This document shows, piece by piece, positions 9,350 to 18,604 of a DNA stretch of 64,000 nt. A model generated the notes under the pieces. It worked only from the letters and a program-made list of their open reading frames with translations, searched no databases and was not told where the DNA came from. Every line of letters begins with the position of its first letter. Position 1 is the stretch's first letter. This stretch comes from Natronomonas moolapensis 8.8.11 (lineage in GTDB: Archaea > Halobacteriota > Halobacteria > Halobacteriales > Haloarculaceae), in the NCBI RefSeq assembly GCF_000591055.1, contig NC_020388.1:2294001-2358000 (forward strand). The letters are read 5' to 3'. The position numbers were made by a program, and so were the translations under genes.

Positions 9350-10072
9350 ATGGAGATACGCGAAGCCACGACGGAGGACGGCCCTGCGGTTCGGTCGATC
9401 GCCCTGCGATCGATGGAGGCATCGTACTCGCTGAGCCCGAGCACCATCGAGAGCGCGATTATGCAGTGGTACGGCGTCGACCGCTTCGCTGACCTCCTCG
9501 GCGACGACGAAGTGCTGTTGCTCGTCGCCGAGCGGGACGGGAAACCGGTCGCTTTTTCCGAGAGCGCGCTCATTGAGGACCGAGGCGACATCCGCTGGAT
9601 ACACGTCGCCGCGATGCACCGCGGCGAAGGGATCGGACAGGCGCTCTACGAAGCGACGCGCGAACGCCTGAATGACGCGGGTGCCGAAACGATACGCGGT
9701 CTCGTACTCGCTATGAACTCCGGGGGCAACCGCTTTTGGGAGCAACGCGGCCTCGAGAAGGTGGGCGAAGGCACCGTCGAGGTCGACGGAACTGCGTTCG
9801 TCGAAAACATCTACGTCGACGAGGACAGCGTCGAACTCAAGCCGGTCGTGGTCGACGACCGAGAGCTCTACATCGATCACGGCGACATCGACCGGGGCTC
9901 GGAGGGACCGTTCTACACCGTCTACACCGACGAGAACCGCGAGAACCGATACAGCTACTACTGCGGCAACTGCGATACGCTCATCACGTCGATGGACACG
10001 ATGGGACGGCTCTCCTGTGAGGAGTGTGGCAACCAGTTGAAGCCGACACGATGGGACGCCGCGTATATGTGA
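9350..10072 (+). CDS. GNAT N-acetyltransferase with C-terminal zinc ribbon
   Basis: 240 residues. The first ~160 residues are a GNAT fold, with the acetyl-CoA loop in IHVAAMHRGEGIGQALYEA near residue 84-102 and NSGGNRFWEQRGLEKVGEG near 123. The last ~60 residues hold a separate zinc ribbon, YYCGNCDTLIT then LSCEECGNQL. The combination is a haloarchaeal architecture. The acceptor substrate is unknown; the ribbon may recognise protein or nucleic acid. A TATA-like GATTTATG lies about 25 nt upstream. Confidence 0.8.
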   Translation: MEIREATTEDGPAVRSIALRSMEASYSLSPSTIESAIMQWYGVDRFADLLGDDEVLLLVAERDGKPVAFSESALIEDRGDIRWIHVAAMHRGEGIGQALYEATRERLNDAGAETIRGLVLAMNSGGNRFWEQRGLEKVGEGTVEVDGTAFVENIYVDEDSVELKPVVVDDRELYIDHGDIDRGSEGPFYTVYTDENRENRYSYYCGNCDTLITSMDTMGRLSCEECGNQLKPTRWDAAYM

Positions 10073-10215
10073 GGCCCCCGACCACCGACGGACGCTGAGT
10101 TCTCCGCCGGGAATAGCGGGGGGCCGACGAGCGGTTATTTGCCGGTGACCGGGAGTGTCCATCAGCCGGGAACCGTGGCAATCTTTATTTTCCAGCGGAT
10201 CAAACTCTTTTGTGA

Positions 10216-10533
10216 ATGGGAGCTGTTAGCAAACCTCTCGTCGAGGAAGCACGGTCCGTCTTCCACGAACTCGGCTACGAACTCACCGCGGAGGGCGAGG
10301 AACTCCGGGCCGAGCGAAAATGGCGGACGGTCTACGTGACGACCGTGGATCCGGCGGAAGCCAACACCCACGGGCGTCTCCGGTGTTTCGTCGCCCGCGC
10401 CGAGCGCGCCCCGGAGATCCAGGACCGATTGCTCGCGATGGAGCCCGGCTACGACTGGGCGGTCATCAGCATCGACGAAGAGGGGGAGTATCGAGTGTTA
10501 CACCCGAGCGCGGACGTGTTGCCAGCACCGTAA
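10216..10533 (+). CDS. conserved haloarchaeal hypothetical protein
   Basis: 105 residues, acidic, no membrane segment. It starts [20 protein letters not shown] and has a mixed alpha/beta appearance ([34 protein letters not shown]). A TATA-like CTTTATTTT lies ~27 nt upstream of the ATG, supporting expression. I do not recognise a function. Confidence 0.65.
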   Translation: MGAVSKPLVEEARSVFHELGYELTAEGEELRAERKWRTVYVTTVDPAEANTHGRLRCFVARAERAPEIQDRLLAMEPGYDWAVISIDEEGEYRVLHPSADVLPAP

Positions 10534-10655
10534 CCGAGAGCCAAAGACGGCCCTATCGGCTCGGCCGGTGTCGATCAACGCCGCAGGGGGTACATAATCC
10601 GTTCTTGACACATCAGGATACATTTACAACACGCCGCGTCGAATTCGAACTCGAT

Positions 10656-10847
10656 ATGGTGTTCAAGAAAATCACGCTCATCGGGACGAGCGACGAGAGC
10701 TTCGACGCCGCCGCCGACGACGCCCTCGACCGGGCGGAGAACACGCTCGACAACATCTACTGGGCCGAAGTCGAGGAGTTCGGCGTCGAGTTGGCCGACG
10801 GCCGCGAGTACCAGGCCGAACTCGAGGTGGCCTTCGAACTCGAGTAG
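10656..10847 (+). CDS. dodecin (flavin-binding)
   Basis: 63 residues beginning [20 protein letters not shown], with [15 protein letters not shown] in the centre and [13 protein letters not shown] at the C-terminus. Length and the central Trp (flavin-stacking in Halobacterium dodecin) fit the dodecin family, which forms dodecamers that store riboflavin/lumichrome. The internal ATG at 10656 is the family start; the longer in-frame extension is non-coding in character. Confidence 0.92.
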   Translation: MVFKKITLIGTSDESFDAAADDALDRAENTLDNIYWAEVEEFGVELADGREYQAELEVAFELE

Positions 10848-10979
10848 CGCACCCGCCTCGCGTGGTCCGTTTTTTTGACAGCGCGAACACCGACAAGAGC
10901 AGAGTCTGAGATCCGATCGAGACGAGCGCTCGGACCCCCGCGGCCGGGGGTTTTAGTTGACCCCAATAGTGGTGATGAT

Positions 10980-12083
10980 ATGAACGAACGGCGTCTGGTC
11001 GTCGCCGGGTTTGGAGCCCTCGTCGCCGCCATCACGGGATACATCGCGTACCGTTTTATTGCGGCGTTCACTGTCGCGGTGTTTCTGTACTATTCGACGC
11101 GCCGGTTTTACACCTCGCTCGGACGGTTCCGGCTGCCGAAGCGGGTGCGTGCCGTGCTCACGATATCGATGCTCGCGGTTCCGCTTCTCCTTTTATTGAG
11201 CTATACGCTCGTGTTGGTGGCCGTCGAAGCCAGAGCGTTCATCGAGACGTATCCGGTCTTCGAGGCCGCGCCGGACGGCATCGCGTGGTTCGAGGGCCTT
11301 GAGGATTTGCCCGAACCGACGATCGCCGGAATCATCGAGGCGTACCAGGCCGGCCAACTCGACGCGTTCATCGATTTCGCGGTCGAACAGGCGGCTTTCG
11401 TGACGAGTATTGTGACGGGGCTGCTTTTGAACCTCCTCATCGTCTCCGTCGTGACGTACTACTTGCTCATCGACGGGGAGACGTTTCGAGGCTGGTTGCT
11501 GCGGTTCGACGACGACGACATCGTGCGCGAGTACCTCGAGGCCGCCGACGACGAACTCGAGGCGGTGCTGTTCGGCAACCTCCTGAACGTCATCGTTATC
11601 TCGCTCATCTCCATCGTCGTATTCAGCGGGTACAACGCGGTCGCCCCGCCGGTGGCGGAGGTGCCCTACCCTGCACTCGCCGGCGCGTTGACCGGCATCG
11701 CGAGCCTGATTCCCGTCGTCGGGATGAAGATCGTCTACCTGCCGCTCGCGGCGATCACCGGTGTCAGGATCGCGCTCAGAGGGGATCCCGCCTCACTGTC
11801 GTACGTCGTCGGGTTCTTGCTGTTGGCGGTCGTGATCGTCGATACGATTCCGGATCTCGTGCTTCGGCCGTACTTTAGCGGGGAACGAACCCATGTCGGG
11901 CTGTTGATGCTCGCGTACATTTTCGGCCCCATCGTGTTCGGGTTCTACGGGCTGTTCTTCGCGCCGATCGTCCTCGTGTTGGCGTTGACCTTCGCCGACA
12001 CCGCCCTGCCCCGGCTTCTCGGTGCCGACCCGGAGCCGGACGGTCCCCCCGAAAGCCAGACGAGACTCGATCGGTTCCGGTGA
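10980..12083 (+). CDS. AI-2E family (PF01594, UPF0118) membrane transporter
   Basis: 367 residues with about eight hydrophobic helices. The pattern is typical of the AI-2E exporter family: an N-terminal helix bundle, a periplasmic-type loop (residues ~95-135), then GALTGIASLIPVVGMKIVYLP near 236-256, PDLVLRPYFSGERTHVGLLM near 290-315 and FGPIVFGFYGLFFAPIVL near 318-335. In bacteria members export autoinducer-2 or act as Na+/H+ antiporters; the archaeal substrate is unknown. Start MNERRLVVAG chosen because upstream in-frame sequence is not hydrophobic or conserved. Confidence 0.85.
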   Translation: MNERRLVVAGFGALVAAITGYIAYRFIAAFTVAVFLYYSTRRFYTSLGRFRLPKRVRAVLTISMLAVPLLLLLSYTLVLVAVEARAFIETYPVFEAAPDGIAWFEGLEDLPEPTIAGIIEAYQAGQLDAFIDFAVEQAAFVTSIVTGLLLNLLIVSVVTYYLLIDGETFRGWLLRFDDDDIVREYLEAADDELEAVLFGNLLNVIVISLISIVVFSGYNAVAPPVAEVPYPALAGALTGIASLIPVVGMKIVYLPLAAITGVRIALRGDPASLSYVVGFLLLAVVIVDTIPDLVLRPYFSGERTHVGLLMLAYIFGPIVFGFYGLFFAPIVLVLALTFADTALPRLLGADPEPDGPPESQTRLDRFR

Positions 12084-12186
12084 CCCGTGGCAGCCGGACG
12101 ATCTGAGACGAGGCCCATTGCGGCGACGACGCGCCCCGCCGTCCGGAACGGGAAACTACAATGTACCCCCGGTTCTATCCCGTGAT

Positions 12187-12345
12187 ATGAGCCTCTCGCT
12201 CGAAACCGACTGCCCGGACTGTGATTCGACGGAGTTCTACAAAGCCGCGAGCACGCGGATCCACCTTGGCACGAAACAGAAGTGGCACTGCACCGACTGC
12301 GACTACGGGTTCGTCAAAATCAACGGGATCGACACGTCGGTCTGA
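12187..12345 (+). CDS. small zinc-ribbon protein
   Basis: 52 residues. Two Cys pairs, CPDCDS near residue 9 and WHCTDCDYGF near 33, make a compact zinc beta-ribbon. It ends KINGIDTSV. Small single-ribbon proteins of this type are abundant in haloarchaea and some affect growth or motility, but no function can be assigned here. Confidence 0.75.
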   Translation: MSLSLETDCPDCDSTEFYKAASTRIHLGTKQKWHCTDCDYGFVKINGIDTSV

Positions 12346-12354
12346 GCTACCTAC

Positions 12355-13128
12355 GAGTAACGTCGCGGGATTCGGCGTGGACTCCCGCTTTGGCCTCGGC
12401 TGAGCCAGGACGTTACTCCGTTTATCATCAACGTCCCGCTGTCCGCTCACGGGCGCACAGCGCCCGTTCACGTGGTCCCCAACCGTCCATCCTCTTTGCG
12501 CCCAACGGACTGGATGCTCTGGGGTGCCCACCGCGTCCCGCAGCGTTAGAGCGCCCCGCGCCGGTTCTCCTATTCACCTTGCCGGTGGTCGAACTCGTTG
12601 CCCGTCCGGAGCGTGTTCGTGCTGGCGACAAGGAGGGTGTTCACGCCGAGGTCAACCCCGAGAACCGTTCCGTTCTCAGCGGCTGCCTTGTTCGACGTGT
12701 CTGGCTCCAGCTCCATCTCGCAGTGGAGGTGAAGCACTCACTCGCCGTCGCGGAAGTGGAGTTCCGACCCCCGTCGTTTCGTACTCGTCGGAGAACAGGT
12801 ATTCCGAGTGTGGTGTGTCGCTGCCCTCGCCGGGTAGCACGTAGTCGGCTTCGATGCGCTCGGGTGTCGTGGCGAGAGAGATGTAGTCGTCCTGTAAGAT
12901 CGCGGTGCGGTGGTCGCAGACGACGTCTGAACTGGTGAACGTGGGTTTCGACGCTTTCGTTCCTTGCGTCCAGCGTGCGACGACGTTTTTGTACGCCTCG
13001 GCTGTCTTGTTCCTCGCTGTCTGGACGAGTCCGTCGTTGAACCCGTCCGTTTGCTCGCGCACGTCGTCGTAGGGCTCGTCGTCCAGTGCCGTCTTGCCGG
13101 TGGTGACACGTAGCGAGCGGGATCCCAC
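12355..13128 (-). pseudogene. degenerate IS1341-type transposase (TnpB/OrfB) with right-end remnant
   Basis: The minus-strand frame from 13128 gives YDDVREQTDGFNDGLVQTAR, NKTAEAYKNVVARWTQGTK, KASKPTFTSSDVVCDHRTAI and DTPHSEYLFSDEYETTG, all IS1341-type TnpB. Near 12750 the frame shifts; another frame then reads [17 protein letters not shown] (~12615-12665), the RuvC-I motif with its catalytic Asp. The N-terminal ~70 residues and the rest of the nuclease are absent. Sequence at 12355-12400, read on the minus strand, contains AATCCCGCGACGTTACTCG, similar to the right end of the element at 56982-57310. Not functional. Confidence 0.75.
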
Positions 13129-13155
13129 CTCCGAAGAGTGGGAGAATATAAATAG

Positions 13156-14181
13156 CTACCGTTCCGGTTCGGCTTCCGAAGCGGTTTGCTCCTCCGTGGG
13201 TTCTTCCTCGTCCGACCGGGCCGCAACCAAAGCGCCACGCGCGACGCTGTAAAGCGGTTCCTCGGCGTGCGAAACGCCGCTGACAGAGAACGGAAGCGAG
13301 GAGTCCGTTAGGTGGTCTTCGAACAGTTTCTCGAATCCGTTCGGACTCGCTGTGCCGCCCGTGACGACGACCGGCACGTCGAGTCCTTCCTCTATGTCCT
13401 CTTCGTCGACCTCGTTGACTATCCGCTTGATAACGTACTCGAGCAGGTTCTCGTAGTAGATCGAGAGCGCTCCTTCGACGCCGCCGACGTCGGTCTGGAA
13501 GTCCAACTCGAAGCCGTCTTCCTTGATCGACGTGACCTTGTCGACGGGCGTTCCCGTCGCCTGTGCGGCCTGCTCGTCGACCCAGTCGCCGCCGCGAGCG
13601 ACGGAGAATTTCATCACTGGAACCGCATAGTAGGCCAAACAGACGTTCGTCATTCCGGCCCCGAACGAGATCCCGAGCCCAGTAAAGGAGTTGTCCGCGA
13701 GTTCGGAGTAGATGACGGACATACCTTCGTTGATCGGCTCGGCGTCGTACCCGACGTCGTTGAGGAAGGATTCGATCGTCTTCTGGTGATACAGCGTCGA
13801 TAGGTCGGTATCGATCGGGTCGGCCGGCGAGGAAAAATACAGCCGCTCTCCGGGATACTGCGGTTCGCCGACGACCTGCTCGATGATGAGCTTCATCATC
13901 GGGATCGCCGACTGTTCGTCGCTCGAGAGGATACCGGCTTGCATCGGTCGCCGGGTTTCCTTGTTGAATATGTTTGCGAAGTTGAGCGCGTCGTCCCCGA
14001 CGACGTACACCTTGTCGTCCTTGCGGATGTGTAGCACGTCGCTGCGGGAGAGCATCTGCTCCGCCATATCCGAGTACTCGATCTCGACGAAGGAGTTTCG
14101 CTGTTGAACGAATACGGTCTCTGTGCCCTCCTGTCGCGCGGAGAGGATGTTCATTGTACCAACGTCTAGGCCTTTTGCCAT
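13156..14181 (-). CDS. archaeal actin homologue, salactin/volactin type
   Basis: 341 residues. The actin/Hsp70 ATPase fold is visible: phosphate-1 motif [14 protein letters not shown] at the N-terminus, phosphate-2-like [19 protein letters not shown] near residue 168, and the adenosine motif [20 protein letters not shown] near 270-289. The N-terminus [11 protein letters not shown] and acidic tail fit the haloarchaeal salactin (Halobacterium) / volactin (Haloferax) group, which form dynamic filaments and influence cell shape or division. It is the last gene of a minus-strand cluster with a membrane protein 70 bp upstream, a plausible partner. Confidence 0.8.
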   Translation of the reverse strand: MAKGLDVGTMNILSARQEGTETVFVQQRNSFVEIEYSDMAEQMLSRSDVLHIRKDDKVYVVGDDALNFANIFNKETRRPMQAGILSSDEQSAIPMMKLIIEQVVGEPQYPGERLYFSSPADPIDTDLSTLYHQKTIESFLNDVGYDAEPINEGMSVIYSELADNSFTGLGISFGAGMTNVCLAYYAVPVMKFSVARGGDWVDEQAAQATGTPVDKVTSIKEDGFELDFQTDVGGVEGALSIYYENLLEYVIKRIVNEVDEEDIEEGLDVPVVVTGGTASPNGFEKLFEDHLTDSSLPFSVSGVSHAEEPLYSVARGALVAARSDEEEPTEEQTASEAEPER

Positions 14182-14251
14182 AGTCGATACGGAAGGCCCA
14201 GCAAGATAAAATTATATGACGCGACAGCCACCGCGCGGAGCGGCGTCGAGC

Positions 14252-15148
14252 TCAAAACAGTGATCGAAGTCGCGAGAAGGCCCCGTCCTCGTCGGCGTCC
14301 TCGGAGAGATCGCCGCTCTGTTTTCGATCTTTGAGTTCCCGGAGGGCCGCGGTCTCGTCGTCGACGGTCCCGTCAGCGGTCTCGACGTCCGTCTCGCCGC
14401 CTTTGAGCTGCTTGAGGCCTTCGACCTCCGCGTCGACCCCGGTACTGACGGTTTCTTCGGCCTCGACGTCGAGGCTTCCGGACGCCTCGTCGGCGTAATC
14501 GGCGGTGAAGTCGAGCCGGCGGGTCTCGGTCTTTTCAACGCCGCCCCAACTGATCTCGACGTCCGACATGGCCGCATCGATATCCGACTCGATCTCCTCC
14601 TCGGAGATCGACTCCGTACTGCGTCCGTCCCCGCCGGAATCGGCGGTCGTCGTTCCGGCGTTTGCTTCTTCGCCCCGAGCGAGGCGATGGGCGACGAGCG
14701 CGCTCCCCGTCGTTGCGATGATGACAGCGAGTCCGGCGGCGTACGTCCCGACGACGAAAAGCGTGTTCCACGGGCCGAACTCGAACCACACTGTCGGGTA
14801 GGCCCGCAGAAACGCCCCGGCGGCGACGACTGTGAGCCCGAGCCCGGCGAACGCGACTGTGACGATCCGGCGACTCGTCGGGAGTAACACGACGACCCCG
14901 ATAAGTGCCAACGGAACCGAGAGCAGACCGAACAGATAGCCGGGTTGGGCGAGCGAAAAGTACCCCGGTTCGCGCAATCCGTACGTGCCGGCACCGATAA
15001 TAAAGAGCAAAAACCCGATAACGGCGAAGGCCACACCGGCGAAGAACAGACCGAACCCGGAATACACTTCGGTCTCCGTTTCGGGTTCGCCGACGTATTG
15101 TTCGTACAGGCTGAACAGAACGTTGTCCGGAGGGGCCGTTTCGCTCAT
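14252..15148 (-). CDS. membrane protein with long acidic cytoplasmic tail, next to the actin gene
   Basis: 298 residues from ATG 15148 (MSETAPPDNVLFSLYEQYVG). Four hydrophobic helices occupy residues ~30-150 (FGLFFAGVAFAVIGFLLFII, YLFGLLSVPLALIGVVVLL, IVTVAFAGLGLTVVAAGAFL, TLFVVGTYAAGLAVIIATTG). The rest is a disordered, Asp/Glu-rich tail with two KQL/RELK-like segments near the C-terminus (EGLKQLKGGE, AALRELKDRKQ) and ends FSRLRSLF. It lies 70 bp upstream of and co-directional with the actin homologue, so it may anchor or regulate the filament. I recall this neighbour as conserved in haloarchaea but cannot verify it. Confidence 0.7.
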   Translation of the reverse strand: MSETAPPDNVLFSLYEQYVGEPETETEVYSGFGLFFAGVAFAVIGFLLFIIGAGTYGLREPGYFSLAQPGYLFGLLSVPLALIGVVVLLPTSRRIVTVAFAGLGLTVVAAGAFLRAYPTVWFEFGPWNTLFVVGTYAAGLAVIIATTGSALVAHRLARGEEANAGTTTADSGGDGRSTESISEEEIESDIDAAMSDVEISWGGVEKTETRRLDFTADYADEASGSLDVEAEETVSTGVDAEVEGLKQLKGGETDVETADGTVDDETAALRELKDRKQSGDLSEDADEDGAFSRLRSLF

Positions 15149-15236
15149 TACACCTGAGTTCTGCACCGACGAATATAAATATTCGAGCCTCACAGAAGCG
15201 TATCGGCGTTTCCGACGCTCCCCGTTCGAACGTACC

Positions 15237-15506
15237 TCATTCGTTTCGCTCGGAGGCGTCGTCCGCGTCCCGCATCTGATTCAGCGTGTCGACGCCACTC
15301 AATGAACGTTCGGTTCGAACTTCTGTCGTCTTGTCCGGATCGAGTTGCGGGTCGGACTCGTCGGCGGAGGTGTTTTGTTTCGTCGCGTTGGCGTCCTCCG
15401 TCGCGTCGGCAGTCCTCTCTGTCGCGTTGGCGTCCTCCGTCGCGTCGGCAGTTCCCGTCCGGTCGGACCCGAACAACCACGATCGCAGCCGATCGATGAA
15501 ACTCAT
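15237..15506 (-). CDS. small acidic protein with internal tandem repeat
   Basis: 89 residues. It starts with a short amphipathic/hydrophobic segment (MSFIDRLRSWLFGSDR), which could associate with membrane, followed by a duplicated block (TADATEDANATE, TADATEDANATK) encoded by near-identical 36-bp DNA repeats. The remainder is Asp/Thr-rich and probably disordered. Its start overlaps the stop of the upstream gene by 4 bp (ATGA), so the two are translationally coupled. Function unknown. Confidence 0.6.
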   Translation of the reverse strand: MSFIDRLRSWLFGSDRTGTADATEDANATERTADATEDANATKQNTSADESDPQLDPDKTTEVRTERSLSGVDTLNQMRDADDASERNE

Positions 15507-15928
15507 CGGTAATGTTTGAACAGGGTCGCCTTGATGTCGTCTCTGGTTCGTGCGGTTTCGGTACTACCGTCGGGGAGATCGACCTCGTAGGGCACCTCAC
15601 CGTCCGATTCGCGCCACTTGTCGGCGTGTTCGTCGAGCAGATCAAACACGCCCGACGTGTCTGACGTGGAGCCTGAGACGGACTCAGTGGTGGCCGTCTC
15701 GGTCGACAGGCTCGTCGATTCCGGAGTCGATTCGGAAGGACCCGTCGGTACCGAGTCGTCGTTCGCCGACGGGGCAGCGGCGGCGTCCGTCTCGGCCGTA
15801 TCGAGGAGGTAGTCCACGACATCGGCTGGACGAACGGAGGCGTATCGTCCCGCGTACTCCGCCGCCAGTCGCTCTCGAACCGCGTTGAAACGTTCGTGCT
15901 GGGCCTCGGAAAGTTGTATCTCCGGCAT
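15503..15928 (-). CDS. acidic protein with ribbon-helix-helix-like N-terminus
   Basis: 141 residues. The N-terminal ~50 residues (PEIQLSEAQHERFNAVRERL, ASVRPADVVDYLLDTAE) look like a strand followed by helices, as in ribbon-helix-helix DNA-binding proteins, though this is only a pattern judgement. A Ser/Thr-rich linker (~50-95) leads to a conserved-looking C-terminus (HADKWRESDGEVPYEVDLPDG, then RDDIKATLFKHYR). Coupled to the downstream small acidic gene. It may be a regulator of the cluster. Confidence 0.55.
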   Translation of the reverse strand: MPEIQLSEAQHERFNAVRERLAAEYAGRYASVRPADVVDYLLDTAETDAAAAPSANDDSVPTGPSESTPESTSLSTETATTESVSGSTSDTSGVFDLLDEHADKWRESDGEVPYEVDLPDGSTETARTRDDIKATLFKHYR

Positions 15929-16053
15929 ACGTGTACCTACGTGTCATCGCATAAAATACGTGTTATCACACGGGCCCCCACCCCGTTCCATCCAGCCGAT
16001 CCGGGGTTGTTCGCTCCGGTACGTACGGACCGCGGAGCCGTGTGGTCTCCGAT

Positions 16054-16407
16054 TCACCGCTCCTCGTCCGCCGGCGCTCCGGCCTGGGTCTCAAAAGCGC
16101 CAGTGCCGCTGGAGTCGTCACCGTCGGCGGCGTCGGATACAGCTCCGTCACCGTCGGCGTCGCGCGTCGCCTCGGCTCTCTCCGCCCGTTCGGCGAGCGT
16201 ATCGCTGTTGGAGCTATCGGGCGGCGACTGTTCGGTCGTCCGGCGATGATAGAAGCGGCTGAGCGCTTCCTCCCACGACTCCAGCGGGCGAGGGGTAGCC
16301 CTGTGGTTGACCTCGACGCCGACGTATACGCACTCGTCACAGGCGTATGAGACCTTTTCGCCGAGTTGGTACCGGCTGAGTGGCCCACCACATCGCGGAC
16401 ACTCCAT
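16054..16407 (-). CDS. N-terminal zinc-ribbon protein with acidic tail
   Basis: 117 residues. The zinc ribbon is MECPRCGGPLSRY followed by YACDECVYVGVEV; then comes a basic-aromatic helix, PRPLESWEEALSRFYHRRT, and a disordered Asp/Ala-rich tail. It faces away from the gene at 16539, sharing a 131-bp intergenic region that contains TTTATT- and TATAAC-like boxes, so the two may be divergently promoted. First gene of the minus-strand cluster leading to the actin homologue. Function unknown. Confidence 0.65.
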   Translation of the reverse strand: MECPRCGGPLSRYQLGEKVSYACDECVYVGVEVNHRATPRPLESWEEALSRFYHRRTTEQSPPDSSNSDTLAERAERAEATRDADGDGAVSDAADGDDSSGTGAFETQAGAPADEER

Positions 16408-16538
16408 ACGTAGGGTATCGGAGCAAATAATAAATCGGTTCCGGGTGTCCCCGACGCCGTGCCGGGCGTATCAGCGCGTCAGACTTGCGTATGACGTGAC
16501 GTGTACGTTTATTTCCCTCGTCATATAACGCGTACCCA

Positions 16539-17414
16539 ATGGGAGTTCGATGCGCCCTTTCGGGGCATCTGTACGAGACGACGGAGTTCGAGGAACATCG
16601 CAGGGAGCGTCCGGAGGGAGTGGTTCTGGTCTGTCGGGAGTATCAGGTCTGCAGTCGTTGCGGGAGCCGCGAAGAGATGTATCGGAACGAGCAGTTGCTG
16701 ACACCACGGGAACATATGGGCGAGGAGAGCGCTCCCGAAGACGTAGACGCCCCCGAGGGCGAACAAGATGGGCATAACAGCGACAAAGACAGTCGCGAGC
16801 CGACGGAAGGCCCCTCCGAGCACGCCGACTCGACCGACCCCGACTGGACACTCGAGGAGGTGTCCCGGCCGGAGGACAACCTGGGCGGCGAGACATCCGG
16901 GTCCTCGGTCGCTACGAACGGTCACAGCAGTTCAACGACGGACGAACGAGACGACACGGACAGACTGGAGACGACGGCCGAGGGGTCGTCTGGGCTCGAT
17001 TCGCTCCCCGGTGGGGCGGTCGCTACAGAACCCGATGTGGACGATGCCGACGAGGCGGAACGGGCCAATCGGTTAGAAGCGCCGGAGAACGAGCCGACGA
17101 AAGCGACCGACCACCGGTTCGACCCGGAGTCGCGGGCGAACACAGCGGGCCGGACCGAGAATACACGTTCTCCCCCGAACGAGGACGTGACGGCGGACAC
17201 TGCGAGTGACGAACCCACGGACGATGCGGTCATCATCTCCGAGGCAGACGATACGACGCCCTCGACGGACGAACACGACGACGGGGACGGTACCGGACTC
17301 CGTTGTCAGGCCTGTGGCGGAACGTGGGACGGAGCGACGACGTCGCTTCGCGAAGGTGATCTGTGCCCGGAGTGTCGGCGGGGATACGTCGAGGCGCGGT
17401 CGGGAGTCCACTGA
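16539..17414 (+). CDS. haloarchaeal protein with terminal zinc ribbons and long acidic linker (DUF7093-like)
   Basis: 291 residues. The N-terminal ~50 residues hold MGVRCALSGHLYETTEFEEH and REYQVCSRCGSREEMY, a pattern I associate with DUF7093. The C-terminus holds a second ribbon, LRCQACGGTWDG and DLCPECRRGYVEA. Between them is a ~180-residue disordered Asp/Glu/Thr/Ser-rich segment. It may be an adaptor binding nucleic acid or protein at each end; no function is established. Divergent from the zinc-ribbon gene at 16054-16407. Confidence 0.65.
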   Translation: MGVRCALSGHLYETTEFEEHRRERPEGVVLVCREYQVCSRCGSREEMYRNEQLLTPREHMGEESAPEDVDAPEGEQDGHNSDKDSREPTEGPSEHADSTDPDWTLEEVSRPEDNLGGETSGSSVATNGHSSSTTDERDDTDRLETTAEGSSGLDSLPGGAVATEPDVDDADEAERANRLEAPENEPTKATDHRFDPESRANTAGRTENTRSPPNEDVTADTASDEPTDDAVIISEADDTTPSTDEHDDGDGTGLRCQACGGTWDGATTSLREGDLCPECRRGYVEARSGVH

Positions 17415-17548
17415 CTGGCCGATGGATTAAACTGTTAGCAGCTGACGCGACAGGCGTAGCTCCGTCCGATTCCGGCTCCAAACGGATGGCTTCGAGGGCG
17501 GTTTGAGCCAACGGGGCTACTAAACGCTTCGTCGCCGCGTTCGTCAGT

Positions 17549-17977
17549 ATGGAAGCAAATTGGTCGCTCGGACAGGAGACACCGACGTACGTGTATGCGC
17601 TTTTCGGAGGTGTGGTTGGAATGGTTGCGGTGACGGCACATAACCTGGTCGCCGGCGCGGAGTCGCAGTATAGCCTCTGGGGGGTGTTTGTCGGCAGTTG
17701 TCTCGCCGGATTTCTCGCCGCGAACGGGTCGAGGCGGGCCAAGAGGGCCGGCATAGGTGCCGGCCTCCTTGGGGTAGTGCCCGCCTTTGTGTGGTTGTCC
17801 GACTTCTTACCGGGGTGGGTCCGCACGTCGGCTTCGGAAGGTGGGCCGGTCCTCGCGGTCGTATTTTTCACCTTCCTCGTCCTCGCCGTCGCCACGATCG
17901 CGACGCTGATCGGCGTATTTGGTGGCTCCTTCGGCGGCTGGCTCGCCGAGATGACCGCTCCAGAAACCGGCGGTTGA
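17549..17977 (+). CDS. small membrane protein, DUF5518-like
   Basis: 142 residues with four hydrophobic helices: ~15-35 (YVYALFGGVVGMVAVTAHNL), ~45-60, ~66-85 (AGIGAGLLGVVPAFVWLSDF) and ~102-130 (VLAVVFFTFLVLAVATIATL). Gly-rich turns and the AGFLAANGSRRAKRAGIGAG segment recall haloarchaeal DUF5518 proteins. No catalytic motif. Function unknown. Confidence 0.6.
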   Translation: MEANWSLGQETPTYVYALFGGVVGMVAVTAHNLVAGAESQYSLWGVFVGSCLAGFLAANGSRRAKRAGIGAGLLGVVPAFVWLSDFLPGWVRTSASEGGPVLAVVFFTFLVLAVATIATLIGVFGGSFGGWLAEMTAPETGG

Positions 17978-18006
17978 TGCCCCTCCGGGTAGCGTTTCAG
18001 CGTGTT

Positions 18007-18432
18007 TCAGGGACGGTGTGACGCGATCGATTCGGTGAGGTGGTGTCGTGTCCGCAGCCCGGCCCGGTACCGGCCGACGACGTCGTCCTGATGGGCCGGA
18101 CACGCGAGTACCCCGATAGCACCAGCACCGACCGCGACGACGGGGTGTCGATGCCGGTGGGAAGCACGCCGACAGCCCGGACACTGGATTCCACCGGCCG
18201 GGCGGTGTTTTAATATCGTTGTACTCTCCTCGGTAGTCAATCCACAGACGGTGCCGAACTGCTCTATGTGATCGGGGCACCCGACGAGCGGAATCGTGAG
18301 GTGATCGATCAACAGGAACGAGACAGTGTCTCGCCCCGGCGATCGAAGCGCTGCATCACACGCCGTACAGCGAACCGACTGGGGGCCGTCCGCCGGGGCC
18401 GCTGGCGGGTCGCCGAAGTCTACAGCATCCAT
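18007..18432 (-). CDS. Cys/His-rich hypothetical protein
   Basis: 141 residues with three metal-site-like clusters: VRCTACDAAL (~21), GCPDHIEQFGTVCGL (~50) and IQCPGCRRASHRHRH (~83), plus LACPAHQDD (~109). The spacing suggests at least two zinc sites. Soluble, no membrane helix. The gene converges on 17977 with a 29-bp gap. I do not recognise a named family. Confidence 0.55.
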   Translation of the reverse strand: MDAVDFGDPPAAPADGPQSVRCTACDAALRSPGRDTVSFLLIDHLTIPLVGCPDHIEQFGTVCGLTTEESTTILKHRPAGGIQCPGCRRASHRHRHPVVAVGAGAIGVLACPAHQDDVVGRYRAGLRTRHHLTESIASHRP

Positions 18433-18604
18433 CGTAGGAGGTACCCCTGCTTCGTGCCGAAGACGGATACATCACCGGTATCCGGGGCCGTGCCGTAGCG
18501 ATGGCGGAGTGCTGTTGGCAACAGCGGGTGCGGCAGTGTCGAACAGTATAATTCGTGTTTGAGCCTGCGTCGAGGTTTTTTATCCGGACGACCAGACGTG
18601 TGCT

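Noticed and set aside
15503-15928. Calling this gene a toxin-antitoxin antitoxin because of the RHH-like N-terminus.
   Set aside because: The coupled partner is a low-complexity acidic protein without toxin features; the RHH resemblance is weak.
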